Shown: positions 18,334 through 28,255, numbered from the stretch's first letter. The stretch is 64,000 nucleotides of DNA from Proteobacteria bacterium UBA981 (GCA_002292285.1 DBBP01000021.1:75962-139961), one strand, 5' to 3'. Numbers and translations: made by a program. The notes: generated by a model not told the origin, from the sequence alone.

Positions 18334-19194
18334 TTACATCAACGTTTTGTTTAGTTGATCGAGTTCCGCCTTCAACTTGTCGGTTTTAACTTCAGCGGTG
18401 AGCATCAAGATCACTCTATTCGCACCGGCCTTGCCCAGCGCTTCAATCTCCGCCTTCGATTTCCACTGATCACCGATGCCGAAAACCGAGTAACTGATCT
18501 CCGACGGGTCGCGCCCGGCTTCCTGGCAAAAGCCTGTAATTTGCGCGATCCCTTCTTTGAGTTCGTCCGGGCTCTGTACGATCGGTAACCAGCCATCGCC
18601 CCAGGTGGCGACACGCTTTAAGGAGCGCGGGTTGTTGATAGCACCCAACAGAATCGGTGGATAAGGGTCTTGTTGTGGTTTCGGGTAGCAACGGATCGGT
18701 GGGAAGTCGTTGTACGTGCCATGAAATTCGGGCGCGTGTTCAGTCCACAGCATTTTCATGGCCGCGATATTTTCTTTCGTGTGTGTCCAGCGATGTTCGA
18801 AGTCGCCACCGAGAATTTTGCTCTCCTCGGGGTTCCAACCGGCTCCGATGCCAAACAGGAAGCGACCGTTCGAGCAATCGTCCAGTGTCGCGACCAGCTT
18901 GGCGGTCAGGATCGCATCGCGTTCGGGCACCAGTAGTACCCCGGTGCCGAGTTTTATTTTGCTGGTTGCACCAGCGATATTGGCCAGCAACATCAGCGGG
19001 TCTGCCATCTGCCAAAGATACTCTGGCTCGGGATCATCCGGACCACCACCGGGATACGAGACGCTGTAATCGACCGGCAGAATCGTATGGTCAGGTGCCC
19101 AATAGGATTCGAAGCCAAGATCTTCAGCGTGCTTGGCAATCTCTACGGCACGCGCGTCTTTGTTTGCAACAGGTTGGGCGATTCCGATATCCAT
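18334..19194 (-). CDS. LLM-class oxidoreductase, probably F420-type (TIGR03619-like)
   Basis: A 286-residue luciferase-like TIM-barrel oxidoreductase. GFESYWAPDHTILP near the start, KIKLGTGVLLVPERDAILTAK, FLFGIGAGWNPEE and AATW-like VATWGDGWLPI are characteristic of the group annotated as F420-dependent LLM oxidoreductases, though many proteobacterial members may use FMN instead. The start has AAGGA eight bases upstream. It is divergent from a second LLM gene at 19556, from which it differs in length and sequence. Substrate unknown. Confidence 0.85.
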   Translation of the reverse strand: MDIGIAQPVANKDARAVEIAKHAEDLGFESYWAPDHTILPVDYSVSYPGGGPDDPEPEYLWQMADPLMLLANIAGATSKIKLGTGVLLVPERDAILTAKLVATLDDCSNGRFLFGIGAGWNPEESKILGGDFEHRWTHTKENIAAMKMLWTEHAPEFHGTYNDFPPIRCYPKPQQDPYPPILLGAINNPRSLKRVATWGDGWLPIVQSPDELKEGIAQITGFCQEAGRDPSEISYSVFGIGDQWKSKAEIEALGKAGANRVILMLTAEVKTDKLKAELDQLNKTLM

Positions 19195-19555
19195 TCATCG
19201 TTTCCTTAAGCTGGTCGGTCACTGATTGAGCCGCGATTATTACGACAGGGCAGGTTTAGCGTGTGGCGCTGAATTCAGCAACGACGCGATGCAAAAGACT
19301 ACCAGAACTGTCCTTTCGAGCGAGCCTTTGTCTGGCCGCTCCAGGTAGGGGATTCTGACAACATGCCGCTGGCCTTGCGCTTGCGTTCGCGATCTTTCCG
19401 CTCGTATAAGCCCCACGCATCGTGCTGTGTTCTCTCGTGCCGGACTGCCACCGCTGGGATAGGGATGGCATAGTGGTGGCAGCCGTTTTTATGGGTGCCC
19501 GATACGAGGGCGCCGTTTCAGCACCGACAGTAAATGTTGTGATAGGGGAATCGAC
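19195..19555. other. Divergent intergenic region between two LLM genes
   Basis: The space between oppositely oriented oxidoreductase genes. Frames crossing it have no family features. It presumably holds the promoters for both; I cannot pick out a convincing -35/-10 pair or operator. Confidence 0.4.
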
Positions 19556-20635
19556 ATGGAATTTGGAATTATTTTTCCAACAAGAATCGATGATTGGAAA
19601 CTCATTGCTGATGCTGAGGCGTTGGGGTACGACCGCGCGTGGGTACCAGATTCGCAAATGCTGTGGTCGGATTGCTACGCGACGCTCGCGCTGGCTGCCG
19701 AGCATACCTCGCGAATTCAGATTGGCACTGGCGTCTCGATTACGCGCACGCGCATCGCACCGGTGACGGCTCATTCCATTGCGTCAATTAACCGTTTGGC
19801 GCCGGGGCGCGTTTTTCTCGGCCTGGGAACCGGTCATACCGCGATGCGGGTGATGGGCATGAAACCGCAGAAAATCGACGCTTTTCGAGAATATTTGCGG
19901 GTCGTACGAGCACTGCTGCGCGGCGAAGAGGTCGACTACACACTCGATGGCGTGACCCGCCCGATTCGCTTTTTACATCAGGATCAGGGGTTTCTTGAGT
20001 TGCAGCCCGAAATACCGGTCTACATTGCCGCCAACGGACCGCGGGCGCTAGCCGTCACAGGCGAATATGGCGATGGCTTAACGACCTTGCTGTATGAGGA
20101 CCCAACCGTCCTGCAGAGTCATCTTGATTTGGTAAAGCAGGGCGCGAAGCAGGCCGGGCGGCAACTTCCCGACCCGTTTCATGTGGCTGCAGTCAGCGCT
20201 GCGGTGGTTTTACGTGCTGGCGAAACTCTCGCCTCGGAGCGCGTTATTGATGCTTGTGGTGCGTGGGTCACGACAGCGCTGCACTTCGTCTACGAAGTCT
20301 ATGCGTTGAGCGGAGATGAAGACGTTATACCTGAAGCGTTTCGGGATATTTGGGAACAATATTGTGCCCACGTAGACAGCATGGCGACCCCCGAAGACCG
20401 TCGTTATTTGCAGCTGCACGATGGCCACAGCACGTTCCTGGTTCCAGAAGAACGACGCTTCGTGACGCCGGCCGCGATCGAAAGTACGACGCTGGTCGGC
20501 AGCGGCGACGACATCATTGCGCGCATTCGCGAAGCCGAGCGAGCCGGTTTGAAAGAGCTGACTATCCTGCCTCCCACCGACGGCAGTCGTGACAATTTGC
20601 GCGATTTTGCCGAAGACGTGATGAAGCGCTATTGA
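19556..20635 (+). CDS. LLM-class flavin-dependent oxidoreductase
   Basis: A 359-residue luciferase-like protein: MEFGIIFPTRIDDWKLI, the barrel strand YDRAWVPDSQML, RIQIGTGVSITRTRIAPVTAHS and PGRVFLGLGTGHTAMRVMG match the MER/methylene-H4MPT reductase-like LLM subgroup. The start ATG has GGGGA six bases before it. Residues 210-300 form an insertion compared with short LLM proteins. Stand-alone plus-strand gene next to a divergent LLM gene, so the pair may act on related compounds. Cofactor (FMN or F420) and substrate are unknown. Confidence 0.87.
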   Translation: MEFGIIFPTRIDDWKLIADAEALGYDRAWVPDSQMLWSDCYATLALAAEHTSRIQIGTGVSITRTRIAPVTAHSIASINRLAPGRVFLGLGTGHTAMRVMGMKPQKIDAFREYLRVVRALLRGEEVDYTLDGVTRPIRFLHQDQGFLELQPEIPVYIAANGPRALAVTGEYGDGLTTLLYEDPTVLQSHLDLVKQGAKQAGRQLPDPFHVAAVSAAVVLRAGETLASERVIDACGAWVTTALHFVYEVYALSGDEDVIPEAFRDIWEQYCAHVDSMATPEDRRYLQLHDGHSTFLVPEERRFVTPAAIESTTLVGSGDDIIARIREAERAGLKELTILPPTDGSRDNLRDFAEDVMKRY

Positions 20636-21030
20636 CGCCTGGTCTTCTAAGCGTCGCTGGTCCGCGTGCAGGAACTCCAACTTGGGTTTGACGTGGGCTG
20701 TTGATAGACATGCGCTAGCGTGGGGAGCATCTGTGCGTTCCTGACGACTAGCCGCGCTAGTAGAATATTTAACCTTATATATTTCAATCGCTTGCCATCC
20801 TATGAATTGTGGGTGCCCCGGAATTTAGTCGGACTTCCGAATGTCTCATTGCGATTTGTCGGGTGTCTCACACTTAGTCCATCTTTGCTCTGCGTTTCCA
20901 TTACAGGATCTCCGGTGCCGCGATCTTGCTGTCGCAGGCCGCGTCCCAGGATGAGGGAGTCTCCGGGCGCCTCCCTAGGAAGTGAATGTCTCGTATGCCA
21001 ATATGAGGCTCGTCCAACCAGGGGCTCGCA
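20636..21030. other. Intergenic, possible decayed repeat
   Basis: No gene recognised. The stretch 20804-20827 (GAATTGTGGGTGCCCCGGAA and following) resembles the GTGGGTGTCCC-type sequences that accompany IS200-like elements in Gammaproteobacteria, but no inverted partner is present. The region just upstream, 20760-20790, is AT-rich and may hold a promoter. Confidence 0.3.
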
Positions 21031-22308
21031 ATGAACCAGCTCAAAGAATCTACTCATAACGAACCGGCAACGGCGGCCGCGGCTTCCGCACCGTATGTGC
21101 CAACACTCGAACTCACTAAGGGGCAGGCCGCACCGTTCGCCGCGAACGGCGGATTGTCCTATATGTCATTCGATAAGGATGGCGATGCAGGAACCGCGGC
21201 AGCGACCGAGGCTGCGCTGCGCCAGGCGATGGACGGCGAAGGCCAACGTGTCATCGACATGATCGAAAGTGCGTCACCGGGTCCGATTGAAACCAGCAGG
21301 GGCATCGGCTTTCGGACTTACGACGAATGTGTCGAATACATTCGTGCCAACGGCATCGAGGCGCCCGAAGGTGGCGTCGCCTTACCCCTGCGTTACACCA
21401 TTCATGAGCGCCCCTCCTACTCCATCGTTTCCTCCAACGCGCTGTGGCACGACACCACGCGTGCGGCCGAGGTGGAAGCACTGCGCAAAGAAGAAAAAGA
21501 TATCGAACGCCGCGGCTTGTATTTTCCGCAGATTCTGCGCGATGCGCGGCGCATCGAAGAGTATTACCCTGGCCTGTCGCCCTACACGCCCGAGAGCATG
21601 GACAAACTCGGTGTGTCGCTGGCGCATTGCGATTCGGCATGCCAGAACTTCTATGACGCGGCCGAAGTGCAACGTGTGTTCTACCCTGAAATGGAAAAAT
21701 TACTGTTGGAGTTCTTCCCCGGCGCAACCGATGCGCTGGTCTATAACCATGACGTGTTCGATATCGAATACACCGGCGATCGCACCGAAGACCAGGCCAA
21801 CAAGAATCCAGGCGTGAACAACTTCTACGCCAACATCGTGCATAACGATTTGAACGACAACAGCGGTCGGGTCCGCTGCCGTGAATTACTGACCCGCAAC
21901 CTGCGCAATTTTGGCCGCGAACAGCGCTACACCGAGGCCGAGGCTGACGCGAAGATGTCGCGCCGCTATATGTCCATCAACCTCGCCAAACCGATGGAGA
22001 CAGTGCAACAAAATCCATTTGTATTGTGCGCCTGGCCCTCGTTCGCTGAGCAGTCCTACATCACCAACTATCGCGTCTACGACGATCGCGTTGGCGAGAC
22101 CACACGCTTCACCTACAGGCGTGAGCATGAGTGGTATTGGGTCCCGCAGCAGAAGCCGACCGAAGTGTCGATGCTGAAGTGCTACGACTCGGTTCGCGAT
22201 GGTTCAGTCTCGCGCTATTCCTTCCACTCGGCTTGCGTCGACCCCACCGCGCCAGCGAACGCGCCATGCCGCAAGAATGCCGTTGTGCGATCTTTCGTAT
22301 TTTTCTAG
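21031..22308 (+). CDS. CmcJ/AsaB/GA4-desaturase-like Fe(II)/2-oxoglutarate oxidoreductase
   Basis: A 425-residue soluble protein. The conserved features of the CmcJ/NvfI family (AsaB, gibberellin GA4 desaturase) can be followed in order: PLRYTIHERPSYSIVSSNALWHD in the middle, the metal motif VHND (H271, D273), INLAKPMETVQQNPFVLCAWPSF (family form: N-x-W/x-P), WYWVPQQKPTEVSMLKCYDS, the distal histidine in YSFHSACVDP, and the terminal RSFVFF with the co-substrate-binding Arg. Known members modify methoxymalonyl-, gibberellin- or cephamycin-type metabolites and are mostly fungal or actinobacterial. The first 60 residues are Ala-rich and look disordered. No biosynthetic cluster surrounds it. Confidence 0.78.
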   Translation: MNQLKESTHNEPATAAAASAPYVPTLELTKGQAAPFAANGGLSYMSFDKDGDAGTAAATEAALRQAMDGEGQRVIDMIESASPGPIETSRGIGFRTYDECVEYIRANGIEAPEGGVALPLRYTIHERPSYSIVSSNALWHDTTRAAEVEALRKEEKDIERRGLYFPQILRDARRIEEYYPGLSPYTPESMDKLGVSLAHCDSACQNFYDAAEVQRVFYPEMEKLLLEFFPGATDALVYNHDVFDIEYTGDRTEDQANKNPGVNNFYANIVHNDLNDNSGRVRCRELLTRNLRNFGREQRYTEAEADAKMSRRYMSINLAKPMETVQQNPFVLCAWPSFAEQSYITNYRVYDDRVGETTRFTYRREHEWYWVPQQKPTEVSMLKCYDSVRDGSVSRYSFHSACVDPTAPANAPCRKNAVVRSFVFF

Positions 22309-22324
22309 CGACGGAATTTCACGC

Positions 22325-22359
22325 GGCGATGATGCAGCCGTCGGTGCTGCATCATCGCC
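22325..22359 (+). terminator. 13-bp perfect hairpin after the CmcJ-like gene
   Basis: GGCGATGATGCAG (22325-22337) and CTGCATCATCGCC (22347-22359) are perfect inverted repeats with a nine-base loop, starting 16 bases after the stop codon. No T tract follows, so it is a stem-loop that may end or protect the 3' end of the transcript rather than a textbook intrinsic terminator. Confidence 0.5.
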
Positions 22360-22763
22360 ACGGTTAGCTGAAAACTCGTGCACAATCGCGCGCAGCGCGA
22401 GCGGTGAGCCAAGCTAATAGTCGACGCTCGCCGGCCATCTGCGCCCACCATCATTCGATAAGCGAGCTGGACAACGCGAAGTCTGGAAGCAGGTTTCTTC
22501 GACGATAACTTGTACGGCGCTCTGAGCCGCCTTAGGCGCACTCATCGACGCCCACGTTGGGTTCTAATCGAGATCGCAGGCAGCTCGCGAACTTCGTAGG
22601 CCGCAATTCGCTCAACCGCAGTCCATTGCCCGTCCCCAGCCGCGCACGCACGCGTCGGTAGCCCAACGTGCTGCGAATCTCAGCGGCCAGGCTAATCACC
22701 GAGGGCTCCGATGCCCCCGGCAAGACGTCGAAGCCGTGCTGCTGGCGGCCCGAGCTTAAACGC
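22360..22763. other. Convergent intergenic region, no gene recognised
   Basis: Lies between the CmcJ-like gene and the end of the exporter gene. Only short frames without family features are seen. Confidence 0.45.
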
Positions 22764-25205
22764 CTACTTGCTCTCCCCGCCTTCCTGCAGAGGGTTTTCT
22801 GTCAGGTGGCTGGTGAACTGGGAAATGTCGACGTTCTCACCGATGATCAAATCCTCGCGAGCCAGGAACTTCGGTCGAATCAGGTAGACCAGCATCGGCA
22901 GGACGACCAGAGACAAGATCATGTTGATCAACATGATGGTGACCAGCAGCATGCCCATATCAGCCATGAACTTCAGATCCGACAGGAAATACCAAGGCAA
23001 AATACCGATCAGCATTACCGTCGCGGTAAACATGATGGCCTTGCCGGTAGTTGTGAGGGTGGCGTAGATCGCGAGCTCCATGTCTTGATCGTGGGCCGTG
23101 TATTCCTCGCACATCCGCGACAACAAATAGATCCCGTAATCAATACCTATACCGACACCCATCACCGCAACAATTGCAGCGTTGATATCGAGGCCAATAC
23201 CGAGCGTGTGCATGGAAGCACCCAGCAGTAGATTGGACAGGTTGACCGGGATGAGCAGGATGAGCGCAGCCACAACTGAACGATAGGCCATGGCCGTAAT
23301 CACAAGCACAGCGCAATTCAGTAAGAACAGAATGTACCAGTGGTAGCGCTCGACGACGTGGTTCATCGCTTGCTGTAAAGCAATTACACCGGTGCCAAGC
23401 CGGATACGAAATTCCGGATGATCCAGTCCCACCGTATCGACGGCGCGTTTAGCACTCGCCAGCGCGGCGTCAACAGTTTCTTGGGTGTTGTCCTTGTACC
23501 AGAACGTTACCGTCGAGTTGTGCACGGTGAAATCGACCACGTGTGCGAGGTTGATTGGCGCGTTGCCCATCGTGACGGCAAAGCCGGCCGCACTAATTGC
23601 CTCGTCAGTCCGATCGAGCATGTACCACTTGGGATTTCCACCCGCGAACAAGCGATTTGTAGCACGCATGTAATCCGTGAAAGACAGCGATGCCCGCGGC
23701 GGCGTCACCTCGTCAACCGCCATGAGGCGTTGCAATTCGGTATGCACCGCGACCACGCCAGGGGTCCTCGCCGTACGTCGCTCCAAGTCGCGTTCCTTCG
23801 CCTCGATAATTATTTCAAGCGTATTCATGCCCGGGAAATAGGAGTTGATGGCGCGCACGGCCGTGTTGAATTCCGAATCTTCCCAGAGCAGGTTGCTTCC
23901 CTCTACGGGGTTACCGATTTTGATTTGGGTATTCATGTAGAGCGCTACCGCGCCAAGAATAAGGGTCACAACGAAAGTAAATCGTGCGCGTTTGCCAACC
24001 GCCAGAAAGGCCATAAAGCCGAGCAATTTTTCCTGCGCGCGGTGAACACCCGACTGAGAGCTGCTGCCGCCAACAATCGCGTCGATGTTCTTCGGCAGCG
24101 GCATGTAGGACAGGATGATCGAGACCATAAACACGCCGGTAGGAATGATCCACAGCGCCCAGAAACCACAAAATATGGCGTGATTTACCATCGTCTCGAT
24201 CGGCGCAATGGCGATAAAAGCAATCCCGAAGACGTCGGTAAGAATGCCGAGCACCGAGGGTGCCATCATGATGCCCATGGTGACCTCGGCCGCCTTACGC
24301 CGATCGCCGATTTGAACCAGGACCTCGTAATAGCGTTCCGTATATTGCACGCAGTGCGAGAACGAGCGCGCCACCAGCAACAGCGGCACAATCATGAGTA
24401 ACGGTTCGATGGGTCGTTCCAGCCAGCCGATAAACCCGAACCCCCACAGGCCGGCGACCGTCGCGCACGCAATAGGGGTGACAATGCCGGCCAGGTTGCG
24501 CATGTAGAAGGCCAACGCAATGATGAGTGCGGCGATAGTGATGCCGAAGATGAAGTAAGTCTGCTTTTGCAGTCTGTAAACCCAACCAGTCAGAGCTGGC
24601 TGGCCAGCAAGGTATACGTCGTGGTGCTCGTCGCGCGCTGCTTCCACGAGCCCTTGCGCGTAGTCGAACGCCTCACCGTAATCCACCCAATCCTGAAACG
24701 ACGCGTTGATCATCGTCGCGGTTTCATCGTTGGAAATATAGAAAACCTGGGCGTTCGTCGAACTTTCGACGCGGCGCAGGAACTCGGTCATTTCCTCCTC
24801 GGTCGCCGGCGGGCTATCACCCATCAGCGGTTCAGATTCGATGCCCTTGGAAGTCGCTGCGACGTAGCGCAGCTTTTCCGTCGCGATGGAAATAATCTGA
24901 TCGTGGTTGACGCCGGGTGCCAGATCGATGTCACGGGTCATTTTCCAGACCTTTGCCAAGGTCTCGGGTTTGTAGATATCGCCATCTTTGCGTTTGATCA
25001 CGATCGACATCGTCAAGGGATTGCCGAAACTTCGATGATCAAAGTAGACCTGTACGTACGGGTCATCTTTGGGTAGCAGATCGTTAAAAATGGTCCGAAT
25101 TTCGACTTTCGGAATGCCCATCATGAATCCGATGGTGACGAGAATAAAGCCAATGCCAACTAACGCGCGATGGCGCATGACCCAGGCTGCGAGTGCGAAT
25201 CTCAT
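22764..25205 (-). CDS. RND-superfamily exporter, MMPL/HAE3 type
   Basis: An 813-residue inner-membrane transporter. The topology is the duplicated RND plan: helix at 13-33, large periplasmic loop 35-215, six-helix sterol-sensing-like block about 218-400, second helix at about 412, second loop 430-630 and a final six-helix block 640-790. Motifs include GIGIDYGIYLLSRM in the second half, containing the transport Asp pair region, and FGIAFIAIAPIETM in the first. HAE3/MMPL relatives export hydrophobic compounds such as lipids or hopanoids with proton motive force. No membrane-fusion or outer-membrane partner adjoins it. Single minus-strand gene. Confidence 0.9.
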   Translation of the reverse strand: MRFALAAWVMRHRALVGIGFILVTIGFMMGIPKVEIRTIFNDLLPKDDPYVQVYFDHRSFGNPLTMSIVIKRKDGDIYKPETLAKVWKMTRDIDLAPGVNHDQIISIATEKLRYVAATSKGIESEPLMGDSPPATEEEMTEFLRRVESSTNAQVFYISNDETATMINASFQDWVDYGEAFDYAQGLVEAARDEHHDVYLAGQPALTGWVYRLQKQTYFIFGITIAALIIALAFYMRNLAGIVTPIACATVAGLWGFGFIGWLERPIEPLLMIVPLLLVARSFSHCVQYTERYYEVLVQIGDRRKAAEVTMGIMMAPSVLGILTDVFGIAFIAIAPIETMVNHAIFCGFWALWIIPTGVFMVSIILSYMPLPKNIDAIVGGSSSQSGVHRAQEKLLGFMAFLAVGKRARFTFVVTLILGAVALYMNTQIKIGNPVEGSNLLWEDSEFNTAVRAINSYFPGMNTLEIIIEAKERDLERRTARTPGVVAVHTELQRLMAVDEVTPPRASLSFTDYMRATNRLFAGGNPKWYMLDRTDEAISAAGFAVTMGNAPINLAHVVDFTVHNSTVTFWYKDNTQETVDAALASAKRAVDTVGLDHPEFRIRLGTGVIALQQAMNHVVERYHWYILFLLNCAVLVITAMAYRSVVAALILLIPVNLSNLLLGASMHTLGIGLDINAAIVAVMGVGIGIDYGIYLLSRMCEEYTAHDQDMELAIYATLTTTGKAIMFTATVMLIGILPWYFLSDLKFMADMGMLLVTIMLINMILSLVVLPMLVYLIRPKFLAREDLIIGENVDISQFTSHLTENPLQEGGESK

Positions 25206-25685
25206 AGGTTCCCCTTAACTCTTCAAACCAACCGCACGCACGCGACCAGCTGGGAGAATATACAGTAAACACTGAGGGGAATGGGGAGCTTAGTCAGGCG
25301 TGGCACCCTGTTCGGTGAAAGCATGCATACCGAACACGAGACGAACTAGGCGGCGCATCGTTTAAGCCGCGCCCGGACCGACCCGGCTCATGTTTCAACG
25401 AAATGCGCCGCGACATCCGGTGCGTTGTTCCTACGCCATCGCCCATGAGATGGGGCAGCCCGCTGGCTTCGGTAGATCTAGCCTGCACGTGCGCGAGTTC
25501 ATCGACCCTTCAGAGTGGCATGAGATCGGTCTGGTAGCCCAGTGTGGCTATTTTCCGCTCTCAGCTCCGCCCTGTCCCAACAGTGTCCGCTCGAGCCCGG
25601 TGCGTATCTGCTTCGGACCTGACGACGATTTCCTGTTTCGATACACTGCGGCGTACCACGTGACAAACCGATTCCGGAGCCCCCA
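25206..25685. other. Divergent intergenic region, no gene recognised
   Basis: Separates the exporter (minus) from the isomerase (plus). Frames within it are out of step with codon preference elsewhere and lack start signals. It should carry the two promoters; none is obvious. Confidence 0.45.
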
Positions 25686-26321
25686 ATGACTCAAACCGCC
25701 GACTGGTATTTCGACTTCATTTCGCCGTTTGCCTACCTTCAGTTCAAGCATTTCGAACGCTTGCCTGAAGCGCTCGAAGTGACCCTTCACCCCATCCTTT
25801 TCGCCGGCCTGCTCGGCCATTGGGGACACAAGGGCCCGGCAGAGATCCCGGCCAAGCGCACGCAAACCTATCAGCATTGTGATTGGTACGCGGCGCGCCT
25901 CGGTGTCCCTTTTCGCACACCACCGGCGCATCCGTTTAACCCTATCAAGGTGCTGCGCCTGGCGATCGCGCTCGAAGCAAAACCGGCAGCAGTCGGGGCG
26001 ATATTCGATTACATCTGGGGTGAGGGTGGCGATGTGCACAGCGATGCCGGGTTTGCGGAGCTCGCTGAGCGTCTGGGGCTTGACGATGTGGACTCGATGA
26101 TTACAGCACCCGCGGTGAAGACCGCGTTACGCGCGAATACCGATGCGGCGCTAGCAGCCGGCGTTTATGGCGTCCCGACCTTTGCGGTGGATGGGCAATT
26201 GTTCTGGGGATTTGATTTAACGGACCTGTTCATCGAATTTCTCGAAAACCCGGGTGTGATGCAGACCGATGAGATGAAGCGATTGGCGAAGTTACCGATG
26301 GCGATCGAGAGGGAAATCTGA
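25686..26321 (+). CDS. 2-hydroxychromene-2-carboxylate isomerase / DsbA-fold (kappa GST-like) protein
   Basis: A 211-residue cytoplasmic thioredoxin-fold protein of the HCCA isomerase/kappa glutathione-transferase family. WYFDFISPFAYLQF carries the catalytic serine (S13) in place of a CxxC; the glutathione-binding region GVYGVPTFAVDGQLFWGFD is at residues 158-176. FNPIKVLRLAI in the helical insertion is also diagnostic. The reference enzyme works in naphthalene degradation, but many homologues have other glutathione-dependent roles. Stand-alone, ending 58 bases before the exported-protein operon. Confidence 0.9.
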   Translation: MTQTADWYFDFISPFAYLQFKHFERLPEALEVTLHPILFAGLLGHWGHKGPAEIPAKRTQTYQHCDWYAARLGVPFRTPPAHPFNPIKVLRLAIALEAKPAAVGAIFDYIWGEGGDVHSDAGFAELAERLGLDDVDSMITAPAVKTALRANTDAALAAGVYGVPTFAVDGQLFWGFDLTDLFIEFLENPGVMQTDEMKRLAKLPMAIEREI

Positions 26322-26379
26322 ATACCACGCTATTAACACGGCCGCGAACGCGTTTTTCGGCAGCACGAACGCGCGGCCT

Positions 26380-27222
26380 ATGACTAACGTGGCACTGCAC
26401 CGCGATGCAAACCGGACTTTTCGCGTGCACGGTCCGTGCCGCACGCTCGTTTTTGCGATCGTACTCAGCTCTTATGCGCTAGCGGGCCGTGCGGATATTG
26501 TTGTTGAAGCTCAAGCTGGCGCAAACATCGAACGCGAACGAGTTTGGTATGGCGGTCGCGAGGCCGCAGTTGATCTCAACGTCCTCGGGAATGATGACTA
26601 CTCACCGCTGCGTGCAGTACTCGTGCAACAGGCCCATGCACTCGCCGCCCCGCATGAACACCCCGTGCTGGAAATCTGCGCCCCAGGCACCGACCCAGGC
26701 ACGCACCACACACCGACATTCAGGTTCACACCGCCTGAGGTCAAACGCATCACGCGGTTCACCTGGGAGTTCGCCAGCTGCGCAGTTCCCGATGACTGCA
26801 CACAGGTCGGGGAATTCTCTTTCACTGCGTTACCCGCGCCTTTGCTCGAAGAGGTGGCGGCGTGGTCCGGCGAGCATGCGACGTACGTCGAGGACGCTTC
26901 CGGCCGCCTCAGCGATTTCCTCGAGAACAATAAAATCGACTACACCATGAGTCGTCGTGGTGTTTCTGCCGCCGATCGAGTTATCACCATCATCGTGGCA
27001 GACGACATCGACTTTGAATTGGACGCCGCCCCGTTGCCTGCTCATTACAAACGCCGCGTACTGCTTTTTAAACCTTATGACCTCAACTTCCCGCTCGTCG
27101 AAATCCGCCATCTGCCGGACGCTGTCGTCATTTTGGTGAGCGAGTCCCTGTTCACACTCAGCCGCGACGACCATGCGTTTGAGCTGATGTTTTATCGATG
27201 GTTTATGCAATTAATGCGCTGA
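26380..27222 (+). CDS. Exported protein of unknown function (first gene of the secreted-protein operon)
   Basis: A 280-residue protein with an N-terminal export signal: basic n-region, hydrophobic LVFAIVLSSYALA, likely cleaved after ...LAGRA near residue 38. The mature part has no membrane helix and contains four cysteines (EICAPG, ASCAVPDDC), which could form disulfides. I recognise no family. It is the first of six consecutive plus-strand genes encoding exported proteins (26380-33833) with short gaps or overlaps; the next gene begins 45 bases on. A role in the cell envelope is inferred only from the export signal and company. Confidence 0.7.
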   Translation: MTNVALHRDANRTFRVHGPCRTLVFAIVLSSYALAGRADIVVEAQAGANIERERVWYGGREAAVDLNVLGNDDYSPLRAVLVQQAHALAAPHEHPVLEICAPGTDPGTHHTPTFRFTPPEVKRITRFTWEFASCAVPDDCTQVGEFSFTALPAPLLEEVAAWSGEHATYVEDASGRLSDFLENNKIDYTMSRRGVSAADRVITIIVADDIDFELDAAPLPAHYKRRVLLFKPYDLNFPLVEIRHLPDAVVILVSESLFTLSRDDHAFELMFYRWFMQLMR

Positions 27223-27267
27223 TTGGGCTAAGGTCAGTGTTACATCCCCTGTGTAAGGAGAGGCAAG

Positions 27268-28227
27268 GTGAGTCGATTTCCTGTCGTCCCGATACTGTTG
27301 GCGCTGCTTGGTGTTACGCCTCTCGTTGTGGCCCAGACTGAATTGGAGGCGACTGCTGGCAACGGATATACGGTCGCCATCCTGCCCTTCGCAGCTGATG
27401 AGGACGCCTTCGGCGAGCTTGGGGCAGATCTGCAGACATTAATGACGGCCCATTTGTCCGGAAACCCCGCAGTTATTCTGGTGGAGCGCGGCGATTTGGA
27501 TCAGGCGCTGTCCGAAGTCGAGCTTTCTATTTCGGGGACGGTTGACCCCAAGTCTGCAGCAGAAATCGGCTACATCACCGGCGCGCAGATTCTCATCACG
27601 GGGCGCGCCTTTGCAGTGCAGAAGGAATTGGTAGTCGCCGCTAAAGTCATCGGCGTGGAAACGACGCGCGTACTCGGCGCGACGTCCTCCATGCCGTTGC
27701 GCGGTTCTGTGGTCGAGCTCTCGACGACCCTGTCCGACAAAGTCAATGCGGTTTTGAGCGAACGCGGAGCAACACTGATTGCCCACAAAGAGAAAAAAGA
27801 AGACGTTGTGGCGCGCCTGCTGCCGAAGCTCGCCGGACGCGAATTGCCAAGCGTGATGGTCAGTATCCCGGAAATCAGCCTCACGCAGGAGGTACCGGAT
27901 CCTGCCGCACAGACCGAAATCGAATATGTGCTGCAGCGCCTCGGCTTTCGGATTATTGATCCGGAAGCTTCCAACGAATCGGCAGATCTCGAGATCAATG
28001 GCGAGGCGTTTAGCGAATTTGGTTTGCGCAAGGGCAATCTTGTTTCTACCAAAGCACGCGTTGAGATAAAAGTGATCGACCGTGTTTCGAGCACGGTGCT
28101 GCTCGTTGATCGTCAAACAAGCGTGGCCGTTGATCTGTCGCCAGAGATCGCGGGCAAGAATGCTCTGGCAAAGGCTGGTGGCGTGCTTGCTGAGCGAGTC
28201 GTGGAGGCTTTAATTAAACGGCCGTGA
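27268..28227 (+). CDS. Exported CsgG-like protein A
   Basis: A 319-residue protein with signal peptide MSRFPVVPILLALLGVTPLVVAQ (cleavage near residue 23, no lipobox Cys). Residues 33-175 follow the CsgG/FlgO/TolB-N plan: YTVAILPFAA, a helix ending LTAHL-like LMTAHLSGN, the VLVERGDLDQAL-type segment ILVERGDLDQALSEVEL and the GYITGAQILITGRAF strand. CsgG-family proteins are periplasmic or outer-membrane components of secretion and envelope assembly. The second half (195-319) has a further strand-rich domain also with ILRPF-like alternation. GTG start with AAGGAGAGG just upstream. Second gene of the operon; paralogous N-terminal domains occur in the genes at 28256 and 31795. Confidence 0.8.
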   Translation: MSRFPVVPILLALLGVTPLVVAQTELEATAGNGYTVAILPFAADEDAFGELGADLQTLMTAHLSGNPAVILVERGDLDQALSEVELSISGTVDPKSAAEIGYITGAQILITGRAFAVQKELVVAAKVIGVETTRVLGATSSMPLRGSVVELSTTLSDKVNAVLSERGATLIAHKEKKEDVVARLLPKLAGRELPSVMVSIPEISLTQEVPDPAAQTEIEYVLQRLGFRIIDPEASNESADLEINGEAFSEFGLRKGNLVSTKARVEIKVIDRVSSTVLLVDRQTSVAVDLSPEIAGKNALAKAGGVLAERVVEALIKRP

Positions 28228-28255
28228 TGGGCGATCAGCGACGCTAGATTCGCGC

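Noticed and set aside
20804..20880. Second palindromic repeat family (GTGGGTGCCCC)
   Set aside because: Only one arm is present and the similarity is from memory, so it is not annotated as a repeat.
23418..24401. 327-codon frame antisense to the RND exporter
   Set aside because: It lies wholly within a well-supported gene on the other strand, has no family features and no ribosome site; long shadow frames are expected at this GC content.
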